Shown piece by piece: positions 1 through 5,345 of a stretch of 6,878 bases of DNA. Each line of letters begins with the position of its first letter. Within the stretch, counting starts at the first letter, position 1. The notes beneath the pieces are model-generated. The model saw only the letters and a program-made list of their open reading frames with translations, searched no databases and was not told the origin of the DNA. Source of the DNA: Patescibacteria group bacterium (lineage in GTDB: Bacteria; Patescibacteriota; Minisyncoccia; Phycocordibacterales; PALSA-1337); contig JAUPUH010000002.1 in assembly GCA_030917665.1 (NCBI GenBank), positions 1 through 6,878 of the forward strand, given 5' to 3'. Position numbers and translations under genes: made by a program.

Positions 1-1
1 A

Positions 2-211
2 AAATATCACATCAAGCAAGGCCTCGTTTTGCTTGTCATAGAAGTCGCGCTTTATTTGATTGGATCAATGATGTATGTACTCTGGTCAGTTATCAATATT
101 GCCCAAATCCTTGTTGTTATCCTCGCAGTAATTGGTATTGTGAATGCAGTAAAGGGAAGGGAAAAGAGTCTTCCGCTTGTTGGAAAGTTTGCAGAGCATT
201 TCAAGATCTAA
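2..211 (+). CDS. Tic20/DUF4870-like small membrane protein, C-terminal part (5' end outside window)
   Basis: The frame is open from the first base of the window and stops with TAA at 209-211, so this is the 3' end of a gene that starts upstream. A TTG at 29 is available but is unlikely to be the real start, because the preceding residues KYHIKQGLVLL already match the family. What is visible is a HxKQGLVL-type entry into a hydrophobic helix, a second long hydrophobic helix (ILVVILAVIGIVNAV), and a short basic tail of the form GREKSLPLVGKFAEHFKI. That arrangement is typical of DUF4870/Tic20-like integral membrane proteins, which are often labelled 'import component protein'; their function in bacteria is not established. 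The gene converges on the HD-domain gene and shares the hairpin at 216-245. Family assignment is by recognition of the tail and the HxKQG motif. Confidence 0.7.
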   Translation, partial: KYHIKQGLVLLVIEVALYLIGSMMYVLWSVINIAQILVVILAVIGIVNAVKGREKSLPLVGKFAEHFKI

Positions 212-215
212 TATA

Positions 216-245
216 CAAAAACCGACGCGGAGTGATCCACGTCGG
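216..245 (-). terminator. Rho-independent terminator of the HD-domain gene, possibly bidirectional
   Basis: The arms 222-230 and 237-245 pair around a 6-nt loop. Read on the - strand the stem is CCGACGTGG / CCGCGTCGG, 9 bp with one G-U wobble, and is followed directly by a TTTTT run (217-221). On the + strand the wobble becomes a C-A mismatch and the tail is a weaker gtgagtttgtttt, so it may also serve the upstream + gene, less efficiently. It lies just past the stop of the - strand gene at 264. Confidence 0.85.
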
Positions 246-263
246 GTGAGTTTGTTTTATGAT

Positions 264-977
264 TTATTGAAGAACCGTTATCGGCCAGCGGTCGAGACCG
301 ACCTCCTGGAACGATTTTTCGATTTGTGTAAAGTACTGGCGGAGGAAGTCAAACTTCGGTTTGGCCAGTTCCCGTGCTTTGCGGAGGCGGATTCCGAATT
401 TTTCCGACGCTTCCCATTCGAGACAGCTCAGAACGTCGTCCCTGCAGGAACGCGGACTTCCGTATGTGCTATCCGGATGGCGCCCTTTGCCATTCGTGTA
501 TCCAAGCTCGACAGCAGGAATGGTGCTGTTGAATTGTCCAGAGCGAGTGATGATGGTCGCGACGCAGTTAGCGAGACGGTCCGCATCCTTGAGGATAATG
601 GTCACCATGCTGTCCTTCGGATCGTTCGGCTTGTTGTGCTCCGAAATCGCCACCAAGATGAGTGCGGTTTCAACGGAGCCAAACATGTCCTCGACCGACC
701 GGAAAGTGTCGTGAACTAGCTGCTCAGCTTCTTCACTAAAGAACCGATCAAAGCTATGGAGCAGGGCTGCGCACCATGCCATTTCCGCCTCGTCGTCGTT
801 TTCCGCGATGAGCAGGCAGTATTGTGCGACCATGAGGTCGTGATCAAGGCCATGACCGCTATTACCAATTTGATTTTCAATGAGTCCTTTGTGGATCGCC
901 GTAACGCGGTCATAGAGGGGACTGAATTTGTTCCGTAATTCCACAAACCGACGGCGCATTTCTTCGCAATTCTTCAT
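264..977 (-). CDS. HD-superfamily metal-dependent phosphohydrolase-like protein
   Basis: The 237-aa cytosolic protein has no signal or membrane segment. Motifs in order fit an HD fold: GHGLDHD (His42, His46), AALLHSFDR (His74), ISEHNKP (His114) and LKDADRLAN (Asp131/Asp133). The family usually hydrolyses phosphate esters, often of nucleotides, using a metal held by H-HD-D. Here the residue after His74 is Ser instead of the defining Asp, with Asp77 two positions on, so metal binding may be altered. The C-terminal third is charged and helical (LRKARELAKPKFDFLRQYF) and is probably a family-specific extension. The ATG at 977 is preceded by AAGG with a 6-nt spacing and, farther up, by a consensus promoter. 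G+C is clearly higher than in neighbours (33-35 of 60 bases in two sampled lines), which may reflect transfer or selection. The substrate is unknown. Confidence 0.7.
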   Translation of the reverse strand: MKNCEEMRRRFVELRNKFSPLYDRVTAIHKGLIENQIGNSGHGLDHDLMVAQYCLLIAENDDEAEMAWCAALLHSFDRFFSEEAEQLVHDTFRSVEDMFGSVETALILVAISEHNKPNDPKDSMVTIILKDADRLANCVATIITRSGQFNSTIPAVELGYTNGKGRHPDSTYGSPRSCRDDVLSCLEWEASEKFGIRLRKARELAKPKFDFLRQYFTQIEKSFQEVGLDRWPITVLQ

Positions 978-983
978 GTTTTA

Positions 984-987
984 CCTT
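984..987 (-). promoter_or_regulatory. Shine-Dalgarno-like site of the HD-domain gene
   Basis: Read on the - strand this is AAGG inside TAAGGTAAAAC, 6 nt before the ATG at 977. It is the clearest ribosome-binding site in the window; most + strand genes here lack one. It supports the chosen start. Confidence 0.6.
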
Positions 988-1003
988 ATTTTTCGATGTT
1001 TAT

Positions 1004-1056
1004 TGGGGATCTGCTGAGTCCAAGCGGATTACATTGTATAAAACCGCTGAACCCCA
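1004..1056 (-). promoter_or_regulatory. Potential structured 5' leader / inverted repeat upstream of the HD-domain gene
   Basis: Between the predicted transcript start (about 1059) and the ATG at 977, the leader can fold. An outer stem pairs 1052-1056 with 1004-1008 (TGGGG / CCCCA on the - strand). An inner stem pairs 1044-1048 with 1023-1027 (AGCGG / CCGCT). A short TAC/GTA helix sits at the tip (1030-1038). As DNA, the inner part is an imperfect palindrome that a repressor could bind. I recognise no known riboswitch class. Leader folding and operator function are both inference. Confidence 0.4.
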
Positions 1057-1065
1057 CTGTTTAGT

Positions 1066-1094
1066 ATTATAATATGAATTACATATAATGTCAA
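1066..1094 (-). promoter_or_regulatory. Perfect-consensus sigma70-type promoter for the HD-domain gene
   Basis: On the - strand TTGACA (1094-1089) is followed after exactly 17 bp by TATAAT (1071-1066). Both hexamers match the housekeeping consensus fully. The predicted transcript start is near 1059, giving a leader of roughly 80 nt before the ATG at 977. Exact matches with ideal spacing are uncommon and usually mean a strong promoter unless it is repressed. Confidence 0.8.
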
Positions 1095-1104
1095 ATATTT
1101 ATGT

Positions 1105-1133
1105 TTGTTTTTTAGGGACCATCATTCTATAAT
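1105..1133 (+). promoter_or_regulatory. Promoter for the 1140-3347 gene run, nearly leaderless
   Basis: TTGTTT (1105-1110), a 17-bp spacer and TATAAT (1128-1133). The expected start of transcription, about 7 nt past the -10 box, coincides with the ATG at 1140, and no Shine-Dalgarno motif is present. It lies back to back with the - strand promoter; only 10 bp separate the two -35 boxes. Other TATAAT matches at 1068-1073 and 1084-1089 lack a convincing -35. Confidence 0.65.
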
Positions 1134-1139
1134 TAGCCT

Positions 1140-1673
1140 ATGACAAAAATAATTATCGCGGTTGTTATTATTGCAGCCATTGCAGTTGGGTATTTGAGTT
1201 TCAAGCCAAAGACATCTCCAGAGGTGGTTCCAAACGACACAGCTTCTGAAACTTCAACACCAGCACCATCGGGCGGTAAGAAGATGGCTTTTTCTCAATT
1301 CGTAAAGCAGGGTGGTTCTTATAAGTGTACAGTCAATCAATACCTTGGAGAGGTTGGTGGTTCATCAACTAAGGGTATTACGTATATTGATGGAGGAAAG
1401 ATTCGCGGCGAATATTCAACACAGACACAGGGTCTTTCAATAGATACTACTTTTATCGTTCGTGATGGGTATTCATATACATGGACATCAATGATGCCAA
1501 ATACCGGATTCAAGTCAAAAGTCTCAACTGAGGTTAAAGCAGAAGGAAGTGCTGCAACTTCAGGAACGTATTCTTTCAATTCAGAACAGATCGGCGATTA
1601 TGATTGTGAAGCCTGGACGTCTGATGCCTCGAAGTTTAACATCCCGACTTCTGTTACCTTTAAAGAAGTTTAA
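1140..1673 (+). CDS. Membrane-anchored extracytoplasmic protein of unknown function
   Basis: The product has 177 aa. Residues 3-20 form one hydrophobic helix after a single Lys, acting as signal anchor or uncleaved signal. A Pro/Ser/Thr-rich linker (about 23-45) leads to a compact domain at 50-177. That domain is rich in alternating beta-type segments and contains a GGKIRGEYS stretch, a DGYSYTWTS stretch, and an ending of the form YDCEAWTSDASKFNIPTSVTF. Its only two cysteines, Cys63 and Cys156, sit near the domain ends and could form a disulfide outside the membrane. The pattern resembles small secreted proteins common in Patescibacteria and is loosely like DUF4412/LolA-type sheets, but I cannot name a family securely. 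It is the first gene of a tight run: the next ORF begins 11 bp after its stop. The ATG at 1140 fits the promoter position exactly. Confidence 0.75.
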   Translation: MTKIIIAVVIIAAIAVGYLSFKPKTSPEVVPNDTASETSTPAPSGGKKMAFSQFVKQGGSYKCTVNQYLGEVGGSSTKGITYIDGGKIRGEYSTQTQGLSIDTTFIVRDGYSYTWTSMMPNTGFKSKVSTEVKAEGSAATSGTYSFNSEQIGDYDCEAWTSDASKFNIPTSVTFKEV

Positions 1674-1684
1674 TATACACATTT

Positions 1685-2479
1685 ATGAATAAGATTATAT
1701 CCGTAATTTTAGCTTTTGTAATTCTTTTCGGTGGCCTTTTCTGGTACTGGAGTGTGAATGTTGATCCGACGCGACAGATGACGAATGGTAAGATGCTTGA
1801 AGCTGGAAAAAAAGTAGCTTTGATTTCAGAATCCGACATTATATATTTTGCTGGTGCGAAAGGATACTTTACTCGTCCTGCAACTGAGGCGGTTTACCCC
1901 GGAGTTGTAATCATTCATGAAAATAGAGGATTAAGACCAGAGATAAAGACTATGGCTGATGAGCTTGCAAAAGAAGGTTATATGGTTCTTGCCGTCGATT
2001 TTCTCGGCATGCCAGTTGAAACACAGGAACAAGCACGAGCTTTGACGGCAGGTTTTGATCAACAGAAAGGTACCGAAAATCTAAAGGCGGCTGTTGCGTA
2101 TCTCAAGAGCAAGGGGGCACCGAAAGTTGCATCACTTGGATGGTGCTTTGGTGGTGCACAGTCATTGCAACTAGCGCTTTCAGGACAACAGATGGATGCA
2201 ACTCTTATTTATTATGGACGCCTCGCTACAACAACTACTGCACTAGCTCCAATAAAGTGGCCAGTACTTGGAGTCTTTGGTGATAAAGACCAGTCTATCA
2301 GCACGACAAGCGTCGGTCAGTTCAAAACGGCTCTCAATACGCTTAAGATTGAAAATGAAATTTATATCTATCCTGGTGTCGGTCATGCATTTGCAAACCC
2401 TTCAGGTATGAATTATGCACCTGAGGCAACAAAAGACGCGTGGGCAAAGACCGTCGCTTTTCTCAAGAAGCATCTATAA
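1685..2479 (+). CDS. Membrane-anchored dienelactone hydrolase family alpha/beta-hydrolase
   Basis: The product has 264 aa. Residues 4-23 are a hydrophobic N-terminal anchor, so the catalytic domain probably faces outward. From about 70 the sequence follows the dienelactone hydrolase pattern: VVIIHENRGL with Glu79, VLAVDFLG, the nucleophile elbow GWCFGG with Cys154, FGDKD with Asp202, and GVGHAF with His234. Cys-Asp-His is the family triad, and Glu79 matches the Glu that activates the cysteine. The family hydrolyses dienelactones in chloroaromatic breakdown, but many members have other ester or thioester substrates, so the true substrate is unknown. The gene sits between the anchored protein upstream (11 bp) and trhO downstream (13 bp), probably on one transcript. 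No Shine-Dalgarno motif is visible; an AT-rich TAATAT lies 8 bp before the ATG. Confidence 0.85.
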   Translation: MNKIISVILAFVILFGGLFWYWSVNVDPTRQMTNGKMLEAGKKVALISESDIIYFAGAKGYFTRPATEAVYPGVVIIHENRGLRPEIKTMADELAKEGYMVLAVDFLGMPVETQEQARALTAGFDQQKGTENLKAAVAYLKSKGAPKVASLGWCFGGAQSLQLALSGQQMDATLIYYGRLATTTTALAPIKWPVLGVFGDKDQSISTTSVGQFKTALNTLKIENEIYIYPGVGHAFANPSGMNYAPEATKDAWAKTVAFLKKHL

Positions 2480-2480
2480 T
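2475..2480 (+). promoter_or_regulatory. -10-like hexamer before trhO
   Basis: TATAAT overlaps the TAA stop of the hydrolase gene and ends 12 bp before the trhO ATG at 2493. No good -35 is found 17 bp upstream (sequence cgtcgc), so this is at most a weak internal promoter. It is listed because it fits the start-proximal -10 pattern of the other + strand genes. Confidence 0.3.
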
Positions 2481-2492
2481 TGATTAAGTAGC

Positions 2493-3347
2493 ATGAAGGA
2501 TTACGTTATTATTCTATTCTATAAGTTTGTTCCAATTGTTGACCCAAAGGCTTTTGCTGAAGCTCACAAAAAAGTGTGTGAGAAATTTTCTTTGACTGGC
2601 CGCATGATAGTTGCTGAAGAGGGAATCAACGGTACTTTTGAGGGAACACGTGAGAATATTGAAAAGTATAAAGAATTTTTGAGAAATGATCCTTTGTTTG
2701 CTGACATGTCTATAAAAGAAAGTGCTGGTACAGGCTTTGCATTTCCTAAGATTAAAATAAAGGTGAGGAACGAGGTTGTGACGCTTGGCGCTGGACGATT
2801 TGATGTGGCAAAAGAAACAGCAACAGAACTTCCAGCTCACGAGCTCGAGAAATGGTATGAAAATGGAGAAGATTTCGTTGTACTTGATTTAAGAAATGAC
2901 TACGAGATCGCTAGTGGTAAATTTGAAAAAACAATTGACCCTGGTCTTGCGAATTTTAGGGATTTACCTCAAAAAATTGATCAACTCAAGAATTTAAAGA
3001 ATAAGAAGGTGGTCACAGTTTGCACGGGAGGAATTCGTTGTGAGAAAGCTACATGTTTTCTCAAAAAAGAGGGCTTCACGGATATATACCAACTCAAGGA
3101 TGGCATACATACATATATGAAGGAGTACCCCGGAAAGAATTTTAAAGGTACGCTTTTTGTTTTTGATAATCGGCTTACTACAGATGTGGTCGTAACAGAC
3201 ACGAAAGTGGTTGTAGGAAAGTGTATATATTGTTTCGGTTCCACAGAGCGTTATTATTCAGATGATAGTGAGCGTCCATCGCGCAAAGTTTTGTGCTGCG
3301 AAGCTTGTTTTTCAACAAAGAAGGATATTTTAAGAGTTATACAGTGA
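2493..3347 (+). CDS. trhO: tRNA uridine(34) hydroxylase TrhO (rhodanese family, YceA/UPF0176)
   Basis: TrhO catalyses oxygen-dependent hydroxylation of uridine 34 in tRNA anticodons, the first step toward 5-carboxymethoxy- or methoxyuridine at the wobble base. The 284 aa match a compact family member. The N-terminal part carries AEEGINGTFEG (about 41-51), typical of the family. The rhodanese domain (about 115-215) has VVLDLRNDYE and the active-site loop VCTGGIRCEKA, with catalytic Cys177 and Arg182. The C-terminal region has CxxC (Cys244, Cys247) and CCEAC (Cys268/269, Cys272), resembling a metal-binding knuckle. The length and all key residues look intact. Neither a Shine-Dalgarno motif nor a terminator is obvious. 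It follows the hydrolase gene by 13 bp and is followed 51 bp later by the dehydratase gene, which has its own promoter. The enzyme is cytosolic, so the link to the anchored neighbours seems positional. Confidence 0.93.
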   Translation: MKDYVIILFYKFVPIVDPKAFAEAHKKVCEKFSLTGRMIVAEEGINGTFEGTRENIEKYKEFLRNDPLFADMSIKESAGTGFAFPKIKIKVRNEVVTLGAGRFDVAKETATELPAHELEKWYENGEDFVVLDLRNDYEIASGKFEKTIDPGLANFRDLPQKIDQLKNLKNKKVVTVCTGGIRCEKATCFLKKEGFTDIYQLKDGIHTYMKEYPGKNFKGTLFVFDNRLTTDVVVTDTKVVVGKCIYCFGSTERYYSDDSERPSRKVLCCEACFSTKKDILRVIQ

Positions 3348-3360
3348 TAATTGTATCTCA

Positions 3361-3389
3361 TTGACTGGTTTTAAGCTTAGTTGTATAAC
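3361..3389 (+). promoter_or_regulatory. Promoter of the 3-dehydroquinate dehydratase gene; decides the start codon
   Basis: TTGACT (3361-3366), a 17-bp spacer and TATAAC (3384-3389), each one base from consensus. Transcription is expected at about 3396, three bases before the ATG at 3399. The alternative in-frame TTG at 3381 would lie within the promoter and not be transcribed, which supports the ATG and suggests a nearly leaderless mRNA. Confidence 0.7.
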
Positions 3390-3398
3390 TACGCTTAT

Positions 3399-4160
3399 AT
3401 GTTCTTAAACACCACGCCTCATTTCGGGGTAATCGCTTCGATTAACCCTGTTCACAGTTCGAAGGTCGCTGCGGCTTGGCCGCACATTGACCTTGCTACA
3501 TCATGCGAAATTCGTCTTGATCGCATGGAGGAAGATGATTTGACAAGGTTCATTTACGGATACCTTCCATCTCTTTTTTCGAATAAACCGATGATCCTTA
3601 CCCTCCGGCCATCAGTGCAAGGAGGTTCAAGAATCATTTCACCAGAAGATCAGTGGAAATTCTGGAACTCACTTCCTGATTCTGTCAGGCTCGTGATCAA
3701 GAATCCACTCTCGAACGTCTTTGTTGATTGGGCTGTTGATTTGGTTCAATATGTGTGTGACAAGGGTTACGACACACCGTTTCCATGGACTAAAATCGGC
3801 ATCTCAGATCATAAGCTCGAGATGACTCCCGATGATGTGCGTTCGGCTGTAAAGGCTCTCCAGGAGTTTCCTGCAAGCGCATTCATCAAATTCGTTTGTA
3901 AAGCAATCGTCAAGAGCGATGTGAGGAGGATGGCTAACCTCTACTCTAATTACGACGATACTCGTCCTCTCATTGCTTTTCCGATGGGTGAGCTTGGCAA
4001 GCAAGAGCGTTTCAAATGCATCAAGCGCGGTTCGTGGGGGACCTACGGTTTTATACCGAGCCTTTCACCAACAGCGCCCGGACAAGTTTCGATTTTCGAA
4101 TTGCTCTGGAACAAGGGAGTTATCATGGATTTGAAACTTCGTGGTCTCGTTGATTGGTAA
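3399..4160 (+). CDS. aroD: Type I 3-dehydroquinate dehydratase
   Basis: The enzyme converts 3-dehydroquinate to 3-dehydroshikimate through a Schiff-base lysine in a cytosolic TIM barrel, as the third step of the shikimate pathway. The 253-aa product has the ordered signature of the type I family: CEIRLDR (Glu37, Arg39), MILTLRP (Arg70), GISDHKLEMTP with the catalytic His138, FIKFVCKA with Schiff-base Lys164, an Arg near 204, and TAPGQVS with Gln229. His-Lys spacing is 26, close to 27 in the E. coli enzyme, and total length matches. The ATG at 3399 was chosen because a promoter covers the upstream TTG at 3381. A strong terminator follows, so the gene appears monocistronic. No other shikimate gene is in this window, which is odd for a pathway enzyme; a divergent activity within the aldolase-like fold cannot be excluded. 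Confidence 0.85.
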   Translation: MFLNTTPHFGVIASINPVHSSKVAAAWPHIDLATSCEIRLDRMEEDDLTRFIYGYLPSLFSNKPMILTLRPSVQGGSRIISPEDQWKFWNSLPDSVRLVIKNPLSNVFVDWAVDLVQYVCDKGYDTPFPWTKIGISDHKLEMTPDDVRSAVKALQEFPASAFIKFVCKAIVKSDVRRMANLYSNYDDTRPLIAFPMGELGKQERFKCIKRGSWGTYGFIPSLSPTAPGQVSIFELLWNKGVIMDLKLRGLVDW

Positions 4161-4176
4161 TCCATTTATTTCATTC

Positions 4177-4208
4177 AAGCTGTTGGCGAACCCAACAGCT
4201 TTGTTTTT
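4177..4208 (+). terminator. Rho-independent terminator of the dehydratase gene
   Basis: A 10-bp perfect stem, AAGCTGTTGG (4177-4186) with CCAACAGCTT (4192-4201), has a 5-nt loop and is followed by TTGTTTTT. It starts 17 bp after the stop codon at 4158-4160. Confidence 0.9.
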
Positions 4209-4216
4209 AAGTGCTA

Positions 4217-4245
4217 TTGCGGTCACTTTGATTTTTTAATATAAT
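4217..4245 (+). promoter_or_regulatory. Promoter of the six-cysteine protein gene, nearly leaderless
   Basis: TTGCGG (4217-4222), a 17-bp spacer and TATAAT (4240-4245), immediately after the preceding terminator. The predicted transcript start (about 4252) is one or two bases before the ATG at 4254, leaving no room for a ribosome-binding site. Confidence 0.65.
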
Positions 4246-4253
4246 TCGCATAT

Positions 4254-4787
4254 ATGCAAAAACCTATTATCACGATACTTCTTCTCATTATATGTCTTGT
4301 CGTGGCGACAAAAGTGAAGAGCTTCATTAAGAACAACGCTCCAGTTGAGCCTGTTCCTATTGAGGTGGTTGAAGAAACTGAAAGTGTTGCTTGCACGATG
4401 GATGCCATGATGTGTCCTGATGGTTCATACGTCGGTCGAACTGGTTTGAAGTGTGAATTCGTTTGTCCAGAAGCTACCACAACCACATCAACAACTATCA
4501 AGGCAACTTTTGGACTCGATGAACCTTTTGATTTTAATGGAACAGTGTTGAGAGTCTGGGCAGTTACAGAAGATAGCCGCTGTCCTTCTGATGTGACTTG
4601 TATTCAAGCAGGGAAGGCAAAAGTCGCTCTCAATGTAGGTGTTTCCACCGCAGAAGTTGAAGTTGGGCAGACGATTGTACTAGAAAAACTTTCAATTACT
4701 CTTGATGAGGTTGCTCCATATCCCGTTTCGACACGAAAGACGACAGATGGTGAATACCGTTTTTCGTTTACTATTAAACCTCAATAA
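4254..4787 (+). CDS. Membrane-anchored Cys-rich extracytoplasmic protein, two modules, function unknown
   Basis: The product has 177 aa. Residues 4-20 form one hydrophobic anchor (MQKPIITILLLIICLVV), followed by a Pro/Glu-rich spacer. Module 1 (about 45-72) reads ACTMDAMMCPDG, then KCEFVCPE, with Cys47, Cys54, Cys67 and Cys71 likely making two disulfides; this motif recurs in surface proteins of Patescibacteria. After a Thr-rich linker (about 75-82), module 2 (about 83-177) has EDSRCPSDVTC with Cys110 and Cys116 and then beta-type strands. It resembles a small domain seen in secreted bacterial proteins with an RCPxxVxC motif. The even number of cysteines, all outside the anchor apart from Cys14, fits an oxidising environment. 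LIIC at 11-14 is not an acceptable lipobox because Ile precedes the Cys. No enzyme motif is visible. The gene has its own promoter and ends at a shared convergent terminator. Confidence 0.75.
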   Translation: MQKPIITILLLIICLVVATKVKSFIKNNAPVEPVPIEVVEETESVACTMDAMMCPDGSYVGRTGLKCEFVCPEATTTTSTTIKATFGLDEPFDFNGTVLRVWAVTEDSRCPSDVTCIQAGKAKVALNVGVSTAEVEVGQTIVLEKLSITLDEVAPYPVSTRKTTDGEYRFSFTIKPQ

Positions 4788-4815
4788 AAAAAGACGCCCG
4801 AACACTGTTCGGGCG
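4786..4815 (-). terminator. Rho-independent terminator of the orphan - strand gene
   Basis: The perfect 9-bp stem is CGCCCGAAC (4795-4803) with GTTCGGGCG (4807-4815) and a 3-nt loop. Read on the - strand it is followed by TC and a run of seven T (4792-4786). The T run overlaps the last bases of the convergent gene's TAA stop (4785-4787). On the + strand the same hairpin lacks a good T tail but may still help end that transcript. Confidence 0.88.
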
Positions 4816-4846
4816 AATTGTTGTAAATCAAAAAGATTTGGGGTTT

Positions 4847-5320
4847 TCAGACTGATTGGTTTGCGGGCACCAATACGTAGCCCATCCGCTTGAGGCGGAA
4901 TTTGTAGGATTTGTTGCTTTCACCAGAACGCTGCTTCAACTCCGGGATAAGCTCGGCTGGGATTTCATCGCCGATTTCTGCGGTGCTCGGGATGACAGGA
5001 TTTGAAATGCCTGTTTCTTGAGTTGAGTGCGTGGTAGTGCCGACAGGCATTTCCATGTTGTGTGACCAAAGGTTGGCGACATTTTCGTCGTCATCCTTCG
5101 GCATGTACCAGATTATTCCATTGAATTCAGGATAATCACGCTTTTTTGTCTCAAACTTATGTACACCACCATGCTCCTTGATGATGCCACCGGTTTCGAG
5201 GCTGCAGCGAATGAGTCTTCCTGTAAGATGGCACTCGGCGGTGAAAAATCCCCGCCCGACAGTTTTCGTATTTGTTACGATTGCCATCCGTAGCTCTTTT
5301 GGCGCAATAGTTCTGATCAT
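4847..5320 (-). CDS. Hypothetical protein, no recognised family
   Basis: The 157-aa product is predicted soluble, with no signal or membrane segment. The N-terminal half (about 12-95) is probably one small globular domain with beta-type segments: VGRGFFTAECHLTGRLIRC, a GGIIKEHGG turn and NGIIWYMPKDDDEN, with cysteines at 30 and 39. The middle (95-125) is Thr/Pro/Glu-rich and likely disordered. The C-terminus (128-157) is basic (LKQRSGESNKSYKFRLKRMGYVLVP) and could bind nucleic acid or a partner; that is inference only. The ATG at 5320 lacks a ribosome-binding site, and an in-frame stop lies just upstream. A second ATG at 5287 (residue 12) has a weak AAAGAG 6 nt before it and may be the true start. 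A clear terminator follows. G+C near 50% in sampled lines exceeds that of the flanking genes. Confidence 0.6.
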   Translation of the reverse strand: MIRTIAPKELRMAIVTNTKTVGRGFFTAECHLTGRLIRCSLETGGIIKEHGGVHKFETKKRDYPEFNGIIWYMPKDDDENVANLWSHNMEMPVGTTTHSTQETGISNPVIPSTAEIGDEIPAELIPELKQRSGESNKSYKFRLKRMGYVLVPANQSV

Positions 5321-5345
5321 ACAGTTTTATTTGTTTTGCCGTTCG

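Noticed and set aside
177..719. A 180-codon + strand frame opposite the HD-domain gene
   Set aside because: It is antisense to a gene with recognisable motifs, promoter, ribosome-binding site and terminator. Its protein has no recognisable features, and long antisense frames are expected in GC-rich coding DNA.
3381..3398. TTG at 3381 as start of the dehydratase
   Set aside because: It falls inside the spacer and -10 of a good promoter, so it would not be transcribed; the ATG at 3399 matches the family's usual N-terminus length.
4287..4298. Possible lipobox (LIIC) in the six-cysteine protein
   Set aside because: The residue before Cys14 is Ile, whereas lipoprotein signal peptidase needs a small residue there. 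The segment reads as a plain membrane anchor.
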